The notes below the pieces were generated by a model. The model did no database searches, was not told the DNA's origin, and worked only from the letters and a program-made list of their open reading frames with translations. Of a DNA stretch of 64,000 nucleotides, positions 9,533 to 16,970 are shown piece by piece (position 1 is the stretch's first letter; every line of letters starts with the position of its first letter). The DNA comes from JAGVPT01 sp035505655 (GTDB lineage Bacteria; Bacteroidota; Ignavibacteria; UBA10030; UBA8401), in contig DATJQP010000084.1 of assembly GCA_035505655.1 (NCBI GenBank), forward strand, positions 1 through 64,000, given 5' to 3'. The position numbers and the translations under genes are program-made.

Positions 9533-11962
9533 TCACTCGTATCTCAAAGACTGAACCGGATTTGACGTCGCTGCTTTGATCGCATGGGTGCTCACCGTCA
9601 GCAACGCGATGACGAGCGCCAGGGTACCCGACGCGACAAAAATCCACAGACTCATGTCCATCCTGTACGCAAAGTTCTTCAGCCAGTCGTTCATGACATA
9701 GTAAGCGAGAGGCCATGCGACAATGTTCGCAACAAGGACCCATCTGACGAACTCCTTGGAGAGAAGCGCGACGATTTCTGCAACCGAAGCGCCAAGGACT
9801 TTCCGAATCCCGATCTCCTTCGTTCGCCGCTCGGTGACGAACGCCGCAAGTCCTAAAAGCCCGAGACATGCGATGAACATTGCAAGGATTGAAAATGCAC
9901 CGGCTATCCGGCTTGTTCTTACATCTGCCGCGTAGAGTTTCTGAAGGTTATCATCGAGGAAGCTGTAGTTGAATTCTTCATCCCCGGCATACTTCTTCCA
10001 GACGCTCTCAATGAAAGAAACGGCGTTGAGGTGATCGCCCTGAGCCAGGCGAACCGTGACGAAATTGCCGATGAAACCTGCTCTCGGGAAGAGGCGAATG
10101 GCCAGCGGACGAATAGGTTCATGAAGGGATCTGTAGTTAAAATCTTTCATGACTCCTATGACTTCATACCGCAGGTCCTTTCCTGCAGGGCCCGCACCGG
10201 GGTAAATGAGATACTTGCCGAGAATCGCTTTTGCATTGAAGCTTCTCGCCACTTGCTCATTGACGACGACGGCAGCGCTGTCCGAAGGATGTTCTATGGA
10301 GAAGAACCTCCCCTCGGCGATCCCCAGCTTGTATGTTTTGGCGAAATCATTGTCGCAGAACATCGACTGGACGTCCTCATACTGGTTATCCCGGCCGCCC
10401 TCAAGCCGGCATGCATTGTCCCCTCCCTGGTTTCCGGGAATGCCGTTTGAATTTGTCAGGCTTACGACGCCTTTGTTTGCCCTCACTTCGTCTTCGAACG
10501 ATTGAAGCTGATTGGAGAGGTCGTTTGTCCTCTTGATGACGATCGTTTCTTCTTTGGCAAATCCGAGGTCCTTTGTCTGGACGTAGCGAAGCTGCGCGAA
10601 GATGATGAACGTCGCCGCAAAGAGGGCGATGGAGACGGCAAATTGGAAGATCACCAACCCGCTTCTCAGCATCGATCTCCTTCCTCCTTTTCTTGCGTCA
10701 GGCCTGAGCACCTCGATCGGATGGAAGGAGGAGAGATAGAGTGCGGGATAGCTTCCCGCGATGACTCCAACGACGGCGGCAAAGCAGAGGAGAGCTGGAA
10801 TTGTCAGCGGAGTGTCGAAAAGATGAAGGCTCATCTCTTTACCGGCGATGTCGTTGAAGAAGGGAAGCAGGAGTTCGACAATGCCGACCGCAACGACGAC
10901 CGCAAGAAGGCTCATGAATACCGACTCGGCCATGAACTGTCCGACGAGGTGCGACCGGCCTGAGCCGAGCGTTTTTCTCACCCCGACCTCCTTTGAGCGC
11001 TTCTCCGAGCGTGCAGTGGCGAGGTTGACAAAGTTGATGCACGCGATCAGCAGAATCGCGACAGCGATGGAGGAGAAGACGTAAACGGCAAGGATGTCGC
11101 CGTTCGGCTCGATCTCATAGTCGAGATGTGAATGGAGGTGGATGGAGAGAAGCGGCTGCAGGAAGTAGCCGTACCTGTTTCCGGCCGCGGTAAACTGTTC
11201 AAATGAGATCCCGAGAATGGCTTTCAACTGCGGCCCCGCATACCTCGCGACCTCCTCGTCGAGCTTCTTCTGAAGATCAACGAGGTTCACCCCCTTCTTG
11301 AGCAGAAGGTAGGTAAAGTAGTTATTGCTAAGCCAGGTCGGATTCCGGCTGTCCTGGAGCGTCGTGAGAGAGGCCAGGAAATCGGGATGGAAATGTGAAT
11401 TCTGTGGGACGTCTTTGATCACACCGGTCACCACGAAGTCATCCTTCTTTCCCGTGCGGAGAACCTTGCCGATCGGGTTCTCGGTCCCGAAATATTTCTG
11501 TGCCATCGACTCCGTAATCACTACAGTGTTGGGCCGGGTGAGAGCCGTTTTCGGATCTCCCGCCGCGAAGGGAAACGTGAAGAGGTCAAAGACCGTCGAA
11601 TCCGCCCCGAAGAACCTCTCTTCGTTGAATGTCTTCTTTTGATACTGGACCATCACAGCCCCGCCCCGGTACAAGCGGGTGTATGCGACAACCTCCGGAA
11701 GATCACGAAGGAGGGCCGGACCCATGGCCACTGCAGATAGTGCCATGTCCATGTCATGGCCGTTGAACGTGCCGTGAAGAACAGCTCGATAGATCCGATC
11801 CGCATTTTGATTGAATGTGTCGTACCGGATCTCATCATGCACGAACATCATGATCGCGATGCAGCAGGCCAATCCAACCGCAAGTCCGACAACGTTGATG
11901 ATGGAGTAGGTCTTGTACTTCAAGATATTCCGGAAGGCGATTCGGAGGTAGCTCATTATCAT
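9533..11962 (-). CDS. ABC transporter permease, double MacB_PCD/FtsX type
   Basis: 809 residues, beginning MIMSYLRIAFRNILKYKTYS; the second ATG at 11956 is an alternative start. Visible helices are the N-terminal one (IINVVGLAVGLACCIAIMM), three at about 285-410, one at about 435-455, and three near the C-terminus. The FtsX signature TKEIGIRKVLGASV is followed by FVRWVLVANIVAWPLAY, and the protein ends QSLRYE. It is the first permease after the ATPase genes in the direction of transcription and so probably the founding partner of the adaptor/ATPase module. The fifth-helix region and the last third are nearly interchangeable with the other three permeases, whereas the periplasmic domains differ. 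That is the pattern expected from tandem duplication followed by divergence. Confidence 0.9.
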   Translation of the reverse strand: MIMSYLRIAFRNILKYKTYSIINVVGLAVGLACCIAIMMFVHDEIRYDTFNQNADRIYRAVLHGTFNGHDMDMALSAVAMGPALLRDLPEVVAYTRLYRGGAVMVQYQKKTFNEERFFGADSTVFDLFTFPFAAGDPKTALTRPNTVVITESMAQKYFGTENPIGKVLRTGKKDDFVVTGVIKDVPQNSHFHPDFLASLTTLQDSRNPTWLSNNYFTYLLLKKGVNLVDLQKKLDEEVARYAGPQLKAILGISFEQFTAAGNRYGYFLQPLLSIHLHSHLDYEIEPNGDILAVYVFSSIAVAILLIACINFVNLATARSEKRSKEVGVRKTLGSGRSHLVGQFMAESVFMSLLAVVVAVGIVELLLPFFNDIAGKEMSLHLFDTPLTIPALLCFAAVVGVIAGSYPALYLSSFHPIEVLRPDARKGGRRSMLRSGLVIFQFAVSIALFAATFIIFAQLRYVQTKDLGFAKEETIVIKRTNDLSNQLQSFEDEVRANKGVVSLTNSNGIPGNQGGDNACRLEGGRDNQYEDVQSMFCDNDFAKTYKLGIAEGRFFSIEHPSDSAAVVVNEQVARSFNAKAILGKYLIYPGAGPAGKDLRYEVIGVMKDFNYRSLHEPIRPLAIRLFPRAGFIGNFVTVRLAQGDHLNAVSFIESVWKKYAGDEEFNYSFLDDNLQKLYAADVRTSRIAGAFSILAMFIACLGLLGLAAFVTERRTKEIGIRKVLGASVAEIVALLSKEFVRWVLVANIVAWPLAYYVMNDWLKNFAYRMDMSLWIFVASGTLALVIALLTVSTHAIKAATSNPVQSLRYE

Positions 11963-12130
11963 GTGGTTCTCCGGAGTCTACTGTAGAGCGCAAAGCGCAT
12001 AGTGCAAAAAAGCACAGCGCGTGGCGCAAAGTGGGAATCGATTATGTTAGAATCTGTTTCATTTTCACGCTCTTCGCTCCTTGCTCTCCGCCCTCTGCTC
12101 TTTGCTCTCTGCCCTCCGCCCCCCCCCGCG
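11963..12130 (-). repeat. Low-complexity junction between permease and ATPase genes
   Basis: The spacer holds GCGCAAAG/GCGCATAG/TGCAAAA-like words at 11988-12030, and then a long pyrimidine run of CTCTGC/CTCTTTG/CTCCGC words ending in a nine-C tract at about 12060-12130. Similar word salad occurs at 12815-12860 and 13255-13349. No hairpin with a T tail and no promoter can be named. It appears to be an intergenic simple-sequence expansion. Confidence 0.5.
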
Positions 12131-12802
12131 CTACGCCCCCCGCTCTTCCATCCACCCATCCTTGAGTCTCAGGATCCTGTCTCCGTAGGCGGCATTCGTC
12201 TCGGAATGCGTCACCTGGATGATCGTTGTTCCCTCTTTATTGAGCTTTTTCAGGAGCTCCATCACCTCTTTTCCCTGATCCGAATGGAGGTTTCCCGTCG
12301 GCTCATCGGCAAGGATAAGTTTCGGCCTGGCGATGACCGCCCTCGCGACGCCAACCAATTGTTGCTGTCCCCCCGAGAGCTGGCTGGGGAAGAGGTCCTT
12401 CTTTGCGACGATGTTGAACCGGTCGAGGGTTTCGGCGACCCTTCCTTTTCGCTCGTCGGCCTTCACCTTCTGGTAGAGAAGCGGCGTCTCAAGGTTTTCG
12501 TAGACGGTCAACTCGTCGATAAGGTGGTAGCTCTGGAACACAAACCCGATGTAGGTCTTATGGAGCTCGGTGAGCTTCTTCTCGCTCATCGTGTGGACGG
12601 GTTCATCGAAGAAGAAATATTCTCCGCCGGAGGGAGGATCGAGCATCCCGATAATATTGAGGAGCGTCGTCTTCCCCGAGCCGGAGGGACCCATGACGGA
12701 GACGAATTCGCCTTCCCGAACATCGAGAGTGATTTTTCGCAGCACGTACGTCTTGATGGCTTTGTTGCTGAAGTATTTTTCGATCGAACGGAGGTTTATC
12801 AT
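12131..12802 (-). CDS. ABC transporter ATP-binding protein (MacB/LolD type), atypical signature and D-loop
   Basis: 223 residues, about the usual length for a stand-alone LolD/MacB-type ATPase. Walker A is GPSGSGKT (38-45), the Q-loop is Gln90, the signature LSGGQ is at 142-146, Walker B LILADE at 162-167, and the H-loop is His199. The residue run after the signature is QQLVGVARA instead of the common QQRVAIARA, and the D-loop reads GNLHS where the sister ATPase has GNLDS. It would energise the FtsX-type permeases in the same operon from the cytoplasmic face. It is separated from the other ATPase by the four-helix bundle gene. All residues for ATP binding are present. The changed D-loop suggests altered coupling or a heterodimeric arrangement, which is inference. 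Confidence 0.92.
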   Translation of the reverse strand: MINLRSIEKYFSNKAIKTYVLRKITLDVREGEFVSVMGPSGSGKTTLLNIIGMLDPPSGGEYFFFDEPVHTMSEKKLTELHKTYIGFVFQSYHLIDELTVYENLETPLLYQKVKADERKGRVAETLDRFNIVAKKDLFPSQLSGGQQQLVGVARAVIARPKLILADEPTGNLHSDQGKEVMELLKKLNKEGTTIIQVTHSETNAAYGDRILRLKDGWMEERGA

Positions 12803-12865
12803 TGGGGCCTCTGTTGTGTCAGGGTGTGAGGGCAGAGAGCACAGCGCTCAGCGCAAAGGGAATCT

Positions 12866-13216
12866 TCAAAGGCTGCGACGCAAACTCGTGATCATCCGGC
12901 ATTCCTTGTCGAGGTCTTCGAGAAGCGAGGCAAGCCGAGGGCCGGTCAGAAGTTTTCTTCTGTTGAGGATGATCAGGATATTAGCGTTTTCGAAAGCGGA
13001 TCTCCGCGCTATGTTCAGGAAATAGGCGAACTCTCTGCGTGAGTTGGAGCCGGATCCTTCGGCGATGTTGTTGCACACGCTCATCGCGGCGCCTCTGAGT
13101 TGCTCAGAGAAGCGATAGAGTTTGCGGCCTTCGATTTCATCTGCCACGTCTAAGAGTTGGTCGGAGATTTCGAGAGCGAACCTCCAAACCTCCAGATCCT
13201 GGAACCTGAATTTCAT
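12866..13216 (-). CDS. Four-helix bundle protein of the 23S rRNA intervening-sequence (IVS/S23) family
   Basis: 116 residues. The family hallmarks are visible: an N-terminal KFRFQDLEVW followed by a long helix, then SEQLRGAAMSVCNNIAEGSG, then REFAYFLNIARRSAFENANI, and a final helix. Proteins of this family form pentameric four-helix bundles. They were first found as ORFs in intervening sequences of 23S rRNA and occur as solitary genes in Bacteroidota and related phyla. The biochemical role is unknown. Here the gene is inserted between two ATPase genes of an ABC exporter operon and has low-complexity repeats on both sides, which suggests secondary insertion rather than functional partnership. 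There is no rRNA sequence nearby. Confidence 0.85.
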   Translation of the reverse strand: MKFRFQDLEVWRFALEISDQLLDVADEIEGRKLYRFSEQLRGAAMSVCNNIAEGSGSNSRREFAYFLNIARRSAFENANILIILNRRKLLTGPRLASLLEDLDKECRMITSLRRSL

Positions 13217-13349
13217 ATTTCCCCCCGGAAAGTTGAGTTCGGTTATCTACGAATTGATCGCTCAGTGCAAAGTGGATAGCGCAAAGCACGGGCGCGTACT
13301 GCAACACGCGAAGGGCGGTGTTTGCCTCTCCGCCCTCTGCCCCTCCCCC
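13217..13349 (-). repeat. Low-complexity junction between IVS-family gene and ATPase gene
   Basis: It contains words such as CAGTGCAAAGTG, TAGCGCAAAGCAC and TGCAACACGCG, followed by a CTCCGCCCTCTGCCC-type pyrimidine run. It resembles 11963-12130 and, in weaker form, 12815-12865. This makes the four-helix bundle gene a cassette bordered on both sides by related low-complexity sequence. No other signal was recognised. Confidence 0.45.
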
Positions 13350-14039
13350 CTACACATGAAACTTCTCCTTATAATTCTCCGTCACGACATGCCCGTCGAA
13401 CAAATGGATGACGCGGTGCGCGAATTCGGCGTCGTGCGGAGAGTGAGTGACCATGACGATCGTTGTCCCCTCTTCGTTCAGCTGAGTGAGAATGTTCATG
13501 ACCTCCTCGCCGTTGGCGGAGTCGAGGTTACCAGTCGGCTCGTCCGCCAGGATAAGTTTTGGTTTGGCCACGACCGCCCTCGAGACCGCCACGCGCTGCT
13601 GCTGACCTCCGGAAAGCTGCTGCGGGAAATGATCCCTCCGATGGATGATCTGCATCCTTTCGAGGACCTCGCTCACCATCCTGGATCGTTCCACCGTCGA
13701 GACCCCAAGGTAGAGGAGGGGAAGCTCAACATTCTCAAACACGGTCAACTCATCGATGAGGTTGAAGCTCTGGAAGACGAACCCGATGTTCGCTTTCCGC
13801 ATGTTCGCGCGCCGACGTTCGGTGTACTTTGAGACCTCCGTGTCGAGAAAATAATACTCCCCGTCCGAGGGGTTGTCGAGAAGGCCGAAAATATTCAGGA
13901 GCGTGGACTTTCCGCACCCTGACGGTCCCATGATGGCGACGAACTCTTTTTCGCCGATTTCAATGTTGACACCGTCGAGTGCCGTGGTCTCAACCTCTTC
14001 GGTGAGATAGATCTTCTTGAGTGCGCTGGTTCGGATCAT
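13350..14039 (-). CDS. ABC transporter ATP-binding protein (MacB/LolD type)
   Basis: 229 residues from the ATG at 14039, where similarity to the family begins (MIRTSALKKIYLTEEVETTA). The frame stays open to 14285 but that extension overlaps the adaptor gene and is not protein-like. Walker A is GPSGCGKS (38-45), the Q-loop is Gln90, the signature LSGGQQQRVAV starts at 142, Walker B LILADE is at 162-167, the D-loop GNLDS is canonical, and the H-loop is His199. It is the catalytically orthodox member of the two ATPases in the operon and lies 74 bases after the adaptor gene. It probably powers one or more of the FtsX-type permeases in adaptor-dependent efflux. Confidence 0.93.
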   Translation of the reverse strand: MIRTSALKKIYLTEEVETTALDGVNIEIGEKEFVAIMGPSGCGKSTLLNIFGLLDNPSDGEYYFLDTEVSKYTERRRANMRKANIGFVFQSFNLIDELTVFENVELPLLYLGVSTVERSRMVSEVLERMQIIHRRDHFPQQLSGGQQQRVAVSRAVVAKPKLILADEPTGNLDSANGEEVMNILTQLNEEGTTIVMVTHSPHDAEFAHRVIHLFDGHVVTENYKEKFHV

Positions 14040-14113
14040 GGTGGCTCCGGGTTGAGGTGATGTAGAATCTTTCTGATCTTTTTTTAATTGATGACGAACG
14101 ATGCCGGGTGGGT

Positions 14114-15430
14114 CTATTTCAGAATCAGCCTGTCGACATCGCCAAAATTGTCGTATGAGGAGGTGACAACTCTCTCTCCGGCCGTCACTCCTTTGAGTAC
14201 TTCGAAGTAGTCCGGATTCTGACGACCGAGGCTCACCGGCCGCTTCACCGCCTCGCTTCCTGCGGCGTTCAGGACGAATACCCACTGTCCCCCGGTCTTC
14301 TGGTAGAAGCCGCCGCGCGGAAGGAGAAGTGCCTGCGTCCGTTCGCTCAGCTGAAGCCGGATCTGAAGACTCTGTCCCCGGCGGATTCCTTCCGGCACGC
14401 CGCCGGTGAACTCCATATCGACCTGAAACTTCCCGTTGGAGACCTGGGGGTAGACCTTGGTGACAACAAGGTGAAAGCTCTTCGTATCGATCTCAACGGT
14501 GGCGTCGAGCCCCTTGACGATCCGGGCGATGTAGAACTCGTCGATGTCGGCCCTCACCTTAAATCCGTCGAGGGCATCGATCTGCCCCAATTGATCGCCG
14601 GGAGATTTTGCCTGGCCCGTCTCGGCCACGAGAGCCGTGAGCTGGCCGTCGATGGGAGCCTTGATCGTGAGATTGTCGATGTTTTCTCTGATGAGCTCGA
14701 GGTTCTTCTGAAGCCGGTCGATAGAAGCCGAAATCTGTGACAGCTGCGATTGCTTGAGGATCGAATCGGCGGTAAAGTTCTGGTACGCCAGCTTCCGTTG
14801 CTCGGTGGCAAGGTTGTAATTGTTTTCCGCGAGCTGATAGTCCTGGAGCGAGATCAGTCTTTTCTCCCACATGGCCTTCTGTCGTTCGTAGATTTCACCT
14901 GCGTTGACAAGACTGAACGTGGCGGTGACAAGGGCGTTCTGGAGTGCGTTGCTGTTCTGCTCAATCTGGAGTCTCGTGTTTCTTGCGTCGTTGATCTGCT
15001 GGTATGTGAAAGTCTCCTGCTGCAGCGCGCTCAATTGAACATTCGTGTTGGAGAGCTGGATAATCTTGTCTCCCTTCTTCACCATCGCCCCCTCTTCGAG
15101 ATACTTCTTCTCGACGGTCCCCCCCAGAATGGCGTCCAGATAAAAAGTCATACGTGGGAGAATCGTTCCGGTGACAGGGATGAACTCCTGGAATTCCCCC
15201 TCGCTGATTGTGGAGATGGTGATCTTGTCGGTCTCCACGTTCAGTTTTGAACCCCGATCGCCGAGGATGAGAAGGAGAAGCACGGCGAAGAGAAGCGATC
15301 CGGCCGATGAGGCCCAGAAACGGGGTCTCTTGAAAAATGGTCTCTTTTCGATCTGCCTGTCCACGGCTTCGGTTTTGGGAATTGTTTTTGTGTACTCAAC
15401 GGATAGCAATTGCCGTGCCCCCATGGCCAT
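14114..15430 (-). CDS. HlyD/MacA-type periplasmic adaptor subunit of efflux system
   Basis: 438 residues from the ATG at 15430; a second in-frame ATG lies at 15424. The longer open frame to 15625 overlaps the divergent regulator and is rejected. A single N-terminal membrane anchor is at about 39-57 (WASSAGSLLFAVLLLLIL). A barrel-sandwich half begins at about 88 (VTGTILPRMT...GGTVEKKYLEEGAMVKKGD). A long alpha-helical hairpin spans roughly 130-255, then come the second barrel-sandwich half (APIDGQLTAL), a beta-barrel domain, and a membrane-proximal domain at the C-terminus. It is the first gene of the minus-strand operon and should link the inner-membrane permeases to an outer-membrane channel. 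No TolC-type gene is in the window. Control from the palindromes at 15503-15538 is likely by position. Confidence 0.9.
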   Translation of the reverse strand: MAMGARQLLSVEYTKTIPKTEAVDRQIEKRPFFKRPRFWASSAGSLLFAVLLLLILGDRGSKLNVETDKITISTISEGEFQEFIPVTGTILPRMTFYLDAILGGTVEKKYLEEGAMVKKGDKIIQLSNTNVQLSALQQETFTYQQINDARNTRLQIEQNSNALQNALVTATFSLVNAGEIYERQKAMWEKRLISLQDYQLAENNYNLATEQRKLAYQNFTADSILKQSQLSQISASIDRLQKNLELIRENIDNLTIKAPIDGQLTALVAETGQAKSPGDQLGQIDALDGFKVRADIDEFYIARIVKGLDATVEIDTKSFHLVVTKVYPQVSNGKFQVDMEFTGGVPEGIRRGQSLQIRLQLSERTQALLLPRGGFYQKTGGQWVFVLNAAGSEAVKRPVSLGRQNPDYFEVLKGVTAGERVVTSSYDNFGDVDRLILK

Positions 15431-15502
15431 GGTTGAAAGAGGGCAAAAGATCGGTCTTTTGGAGGAAATTTGACAATCTGGTTTTTTATTCCAAAGTTGC
15501 AT

Positions 15503-15538
15503 CGTCCGAAATCGGACACCACTGTTCGAATCCGGACA
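15503..15538. promoter_or_regulatory. Tandem palindromes, candidate binding sites for the divergent NtrC-type regulator
   Basis: Two imperfect palindromes of 16 bases, CGTCCGAAATCGGACA (15503-15518) and TGTTCGAATCCGGACA (15523-15538), agree at 12 of 16 positions. They start exactly 20 bp apart, about two helical turns, so they face the same side of DNA. They lie between the adaptor gene (start 15430, minus) and the regulator gene (start 15594, plus), at a distance suited to upstream activation sequences of a sigma-54 activator. The palindromes and spacing are seen directly. Their assignment to the regulator is inferred from position. Confidence 0.6.
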
Positions 15539-15593
15539 CTGCTGCATACTCGACGGGGAAAGAACCGCAAACAATTTCTCGCCCCCCTCTACC

Positions 15594-16970
15594 ATGAGTA
15601 GCCGACCTGGAAAACTTCTTGTCATCGACGACGACGAAGATGTCCTTCTGAGCGCACGTTTGTTGTTGAAGCGTCAGTACTCGATTGTTCAGATCGAGAA
15701 GGACCCGCATCGGATACCCGAAATTCTCGGGGCTCAGAAGTACGATGTCATCCTTCTCGACATGAACTTTTCCGGAGACGCGACGACCGGGAGCGAAGGG
15801 TTTGCGTGGCTGAAGAAGATTCTCGAGATAGACCCCGACGCCGTCGTCGTCCTCATCACGGCTTACGGCACGGTCGAAATGGCGGTGAAGGCCATCAAAG
15901 AGGGGGCCACCGATTTTGTCCTCAAGCCGTGGCAGAACGAGAAACTCCTTGCGACGATCTCCTCCGCGATGAAGCTGAGCGAATCGAAGAAGGAGATCGA
16001 AGACCTCCTCTCCAAGCAGAAACAACTCACCGACGACCTTGACAGCGAGTTCCAGGAGATCGTCGGCACTTCGTCCCCGATGAAGCGGGTCTTCGGGCTG
16101 ATCCAGAAAGTGGCGCAGACCGATGCAAACGTTTTGATCCTTGGGGAGAACGGGACGGGAAAAGAGCTGGTCGCGCGCGCGATCCACAGAAAATCGCGTC
16201 GAAGCGGAAAGATCTTTCTGAGCGTCGACGTCGCGGCATTGAGCGAGTCGCTCTTTGAGAGCGAGCTCTTTGGCTATGTCAAGGGTTCGTTCACCGATGC
16301 GAAGGAAGATCGCGCCGGCCGTTTCGAGATCGCCTCCGGAGGCACCCTCTTCCTTGACGAAATCGGAAACCTTTCGCAGAATCTTCAGGTAAAACTTCTC
16401 TCTGTTCTGCAAAACAGGGAGGTGACGCGGCTCGGCGCAAGTATTCCGAAAGCAATCGATATCAGACTTATCTGCGCGACGAACCGGCCGATGGCCGATT
16501 TGAAAACGGAGAGCCGCTTCCGGCAGGACCTCCTCTATCGGATCAACACCGTCGAAATCGAGCTCCCTCCATTGCGGGCAAGAAGCGAAGACATCCCCCC
16601 TCTCGTCGACCACTTCATGGCCATCTATTGCCGGAAGTATGCCAAGGAGCCGATGGAGGTGAGCGCCGATGCGCTCCATAAACTCTCCGCCTATGGATGG
16701 CCGGGAAACATCCGCGAGCTTCAGCACATGCTGGAGCGCGTCATCATCATGAGCGAGGCGAAGACTCTCGGGCCATCCGATTTCTATTTCTCCTCGGAGG
16801 ATCCGGGAAAAGAGAGGATGGCGCTGCAGACATACCATCTCGACGAAGCCGAAAAGATGCTCATCATCAGAGCGGTAAGCGAGCACGACGGAAACCTCAC
16901 CAAAGCGGCAAAAGCTCTCGGCATCACCCGCGCAGCCCTCTACAGAAGGCTTGAGAAATATGGTCTTTAA
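15594..16970 (+). CDS. Sigma-54-dependent response regulator (NtrC family)
   Basis: 458 residues in three domains. The receiver (about 7-125) has the acidic pocket Asp12/Asp13, phosphoacceptor Asp56 in DVILLDMNFSG and Lys111, with a short insertion after the phosphorylation loop (SGDATTGSEG). The AAA+ domain (about 155-390) has Walker A GENGTGKE (184-191), a GAFTGA-type sigma-54 contact loop reading GSFTDA (231-236), Walker B TLFLDE (251-256) and an arginine-finger region (SRFRQDLLYR). A Fis-type helix-turn-helix closes the protein (NLTKAAKALGITRAALYRRL). It is divergent from the exporter operon and overlaps the kinase gene that follows, so the pair probably senses a stress and activates the exporter. 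Two palindromes in front of it are candidate targets. Confidence 0.93.
   Translation: MSSRPGKLLVIDDDEDVLLSARLLLKRQYSIVQIEKDPHRIPEILGAQKYDVILLDMNFSGDATTGSEGFAWLKKILEIDPDAVVVLITAYGTVEMAVKAIKEGATDFVLKPWQNEKLLATISSAMKLSESKKEIEDLLSKQKQLTDDLDSEFQEIVGTSSPMKRVFGLIQKVAQTDANVLILGENGTGKELVARAIHRKSRRSGKIFLSVDVAALSESLFESELFGYVKGSFTDAKEDRAGRFEIASGGTLFLDEIGNLSQNLQVKLLSVLQNREVTRLGASIPKAIDIRLICATNRPMADLKTESRFRQDLLYRINTVEIELPPLRARSEDIPPLVDHFMAIYCRKYAKEPMEVSADALHKLSAYGWPGNIRELQHMLERVIIMSEAKTLGPSDFYFSSEDPGKERMALQTYHLDEAEKMLIIRAVSEHDGNLTKAAKALGITRAALYRRLEKYGL

Noticed and set aside
12060..12130. CTCTGC-type run considered as a CRISPR or tandem repeat
   Set aside because: The units vary in length and sequence, with no spacers and no associated cas genes.
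14040..14285. N-terminal extension of the ATPase gene at 13350
   Set aside because: It runs into the adaptor gene and is only the other frame of that gene. Family similarity begins at the ATG at 14039.
15523..15538. GTTCGAATCC resembles a tRNA T-loop
   Set aside because: The flanks do not form a T stem and no acceptor or anticodon arm is nearby. The string is part of the second of two palindromes.
15431..15593. Possible sigma-54 promoters in the divergent spacer
   Set aside because: On the plus strand GG-N10-GC occurs at 15555-15568 but the rest of both boxes is poor. On the minus strand TTTTGC lacks a proper -24 box. Neither is good enough to annotate.
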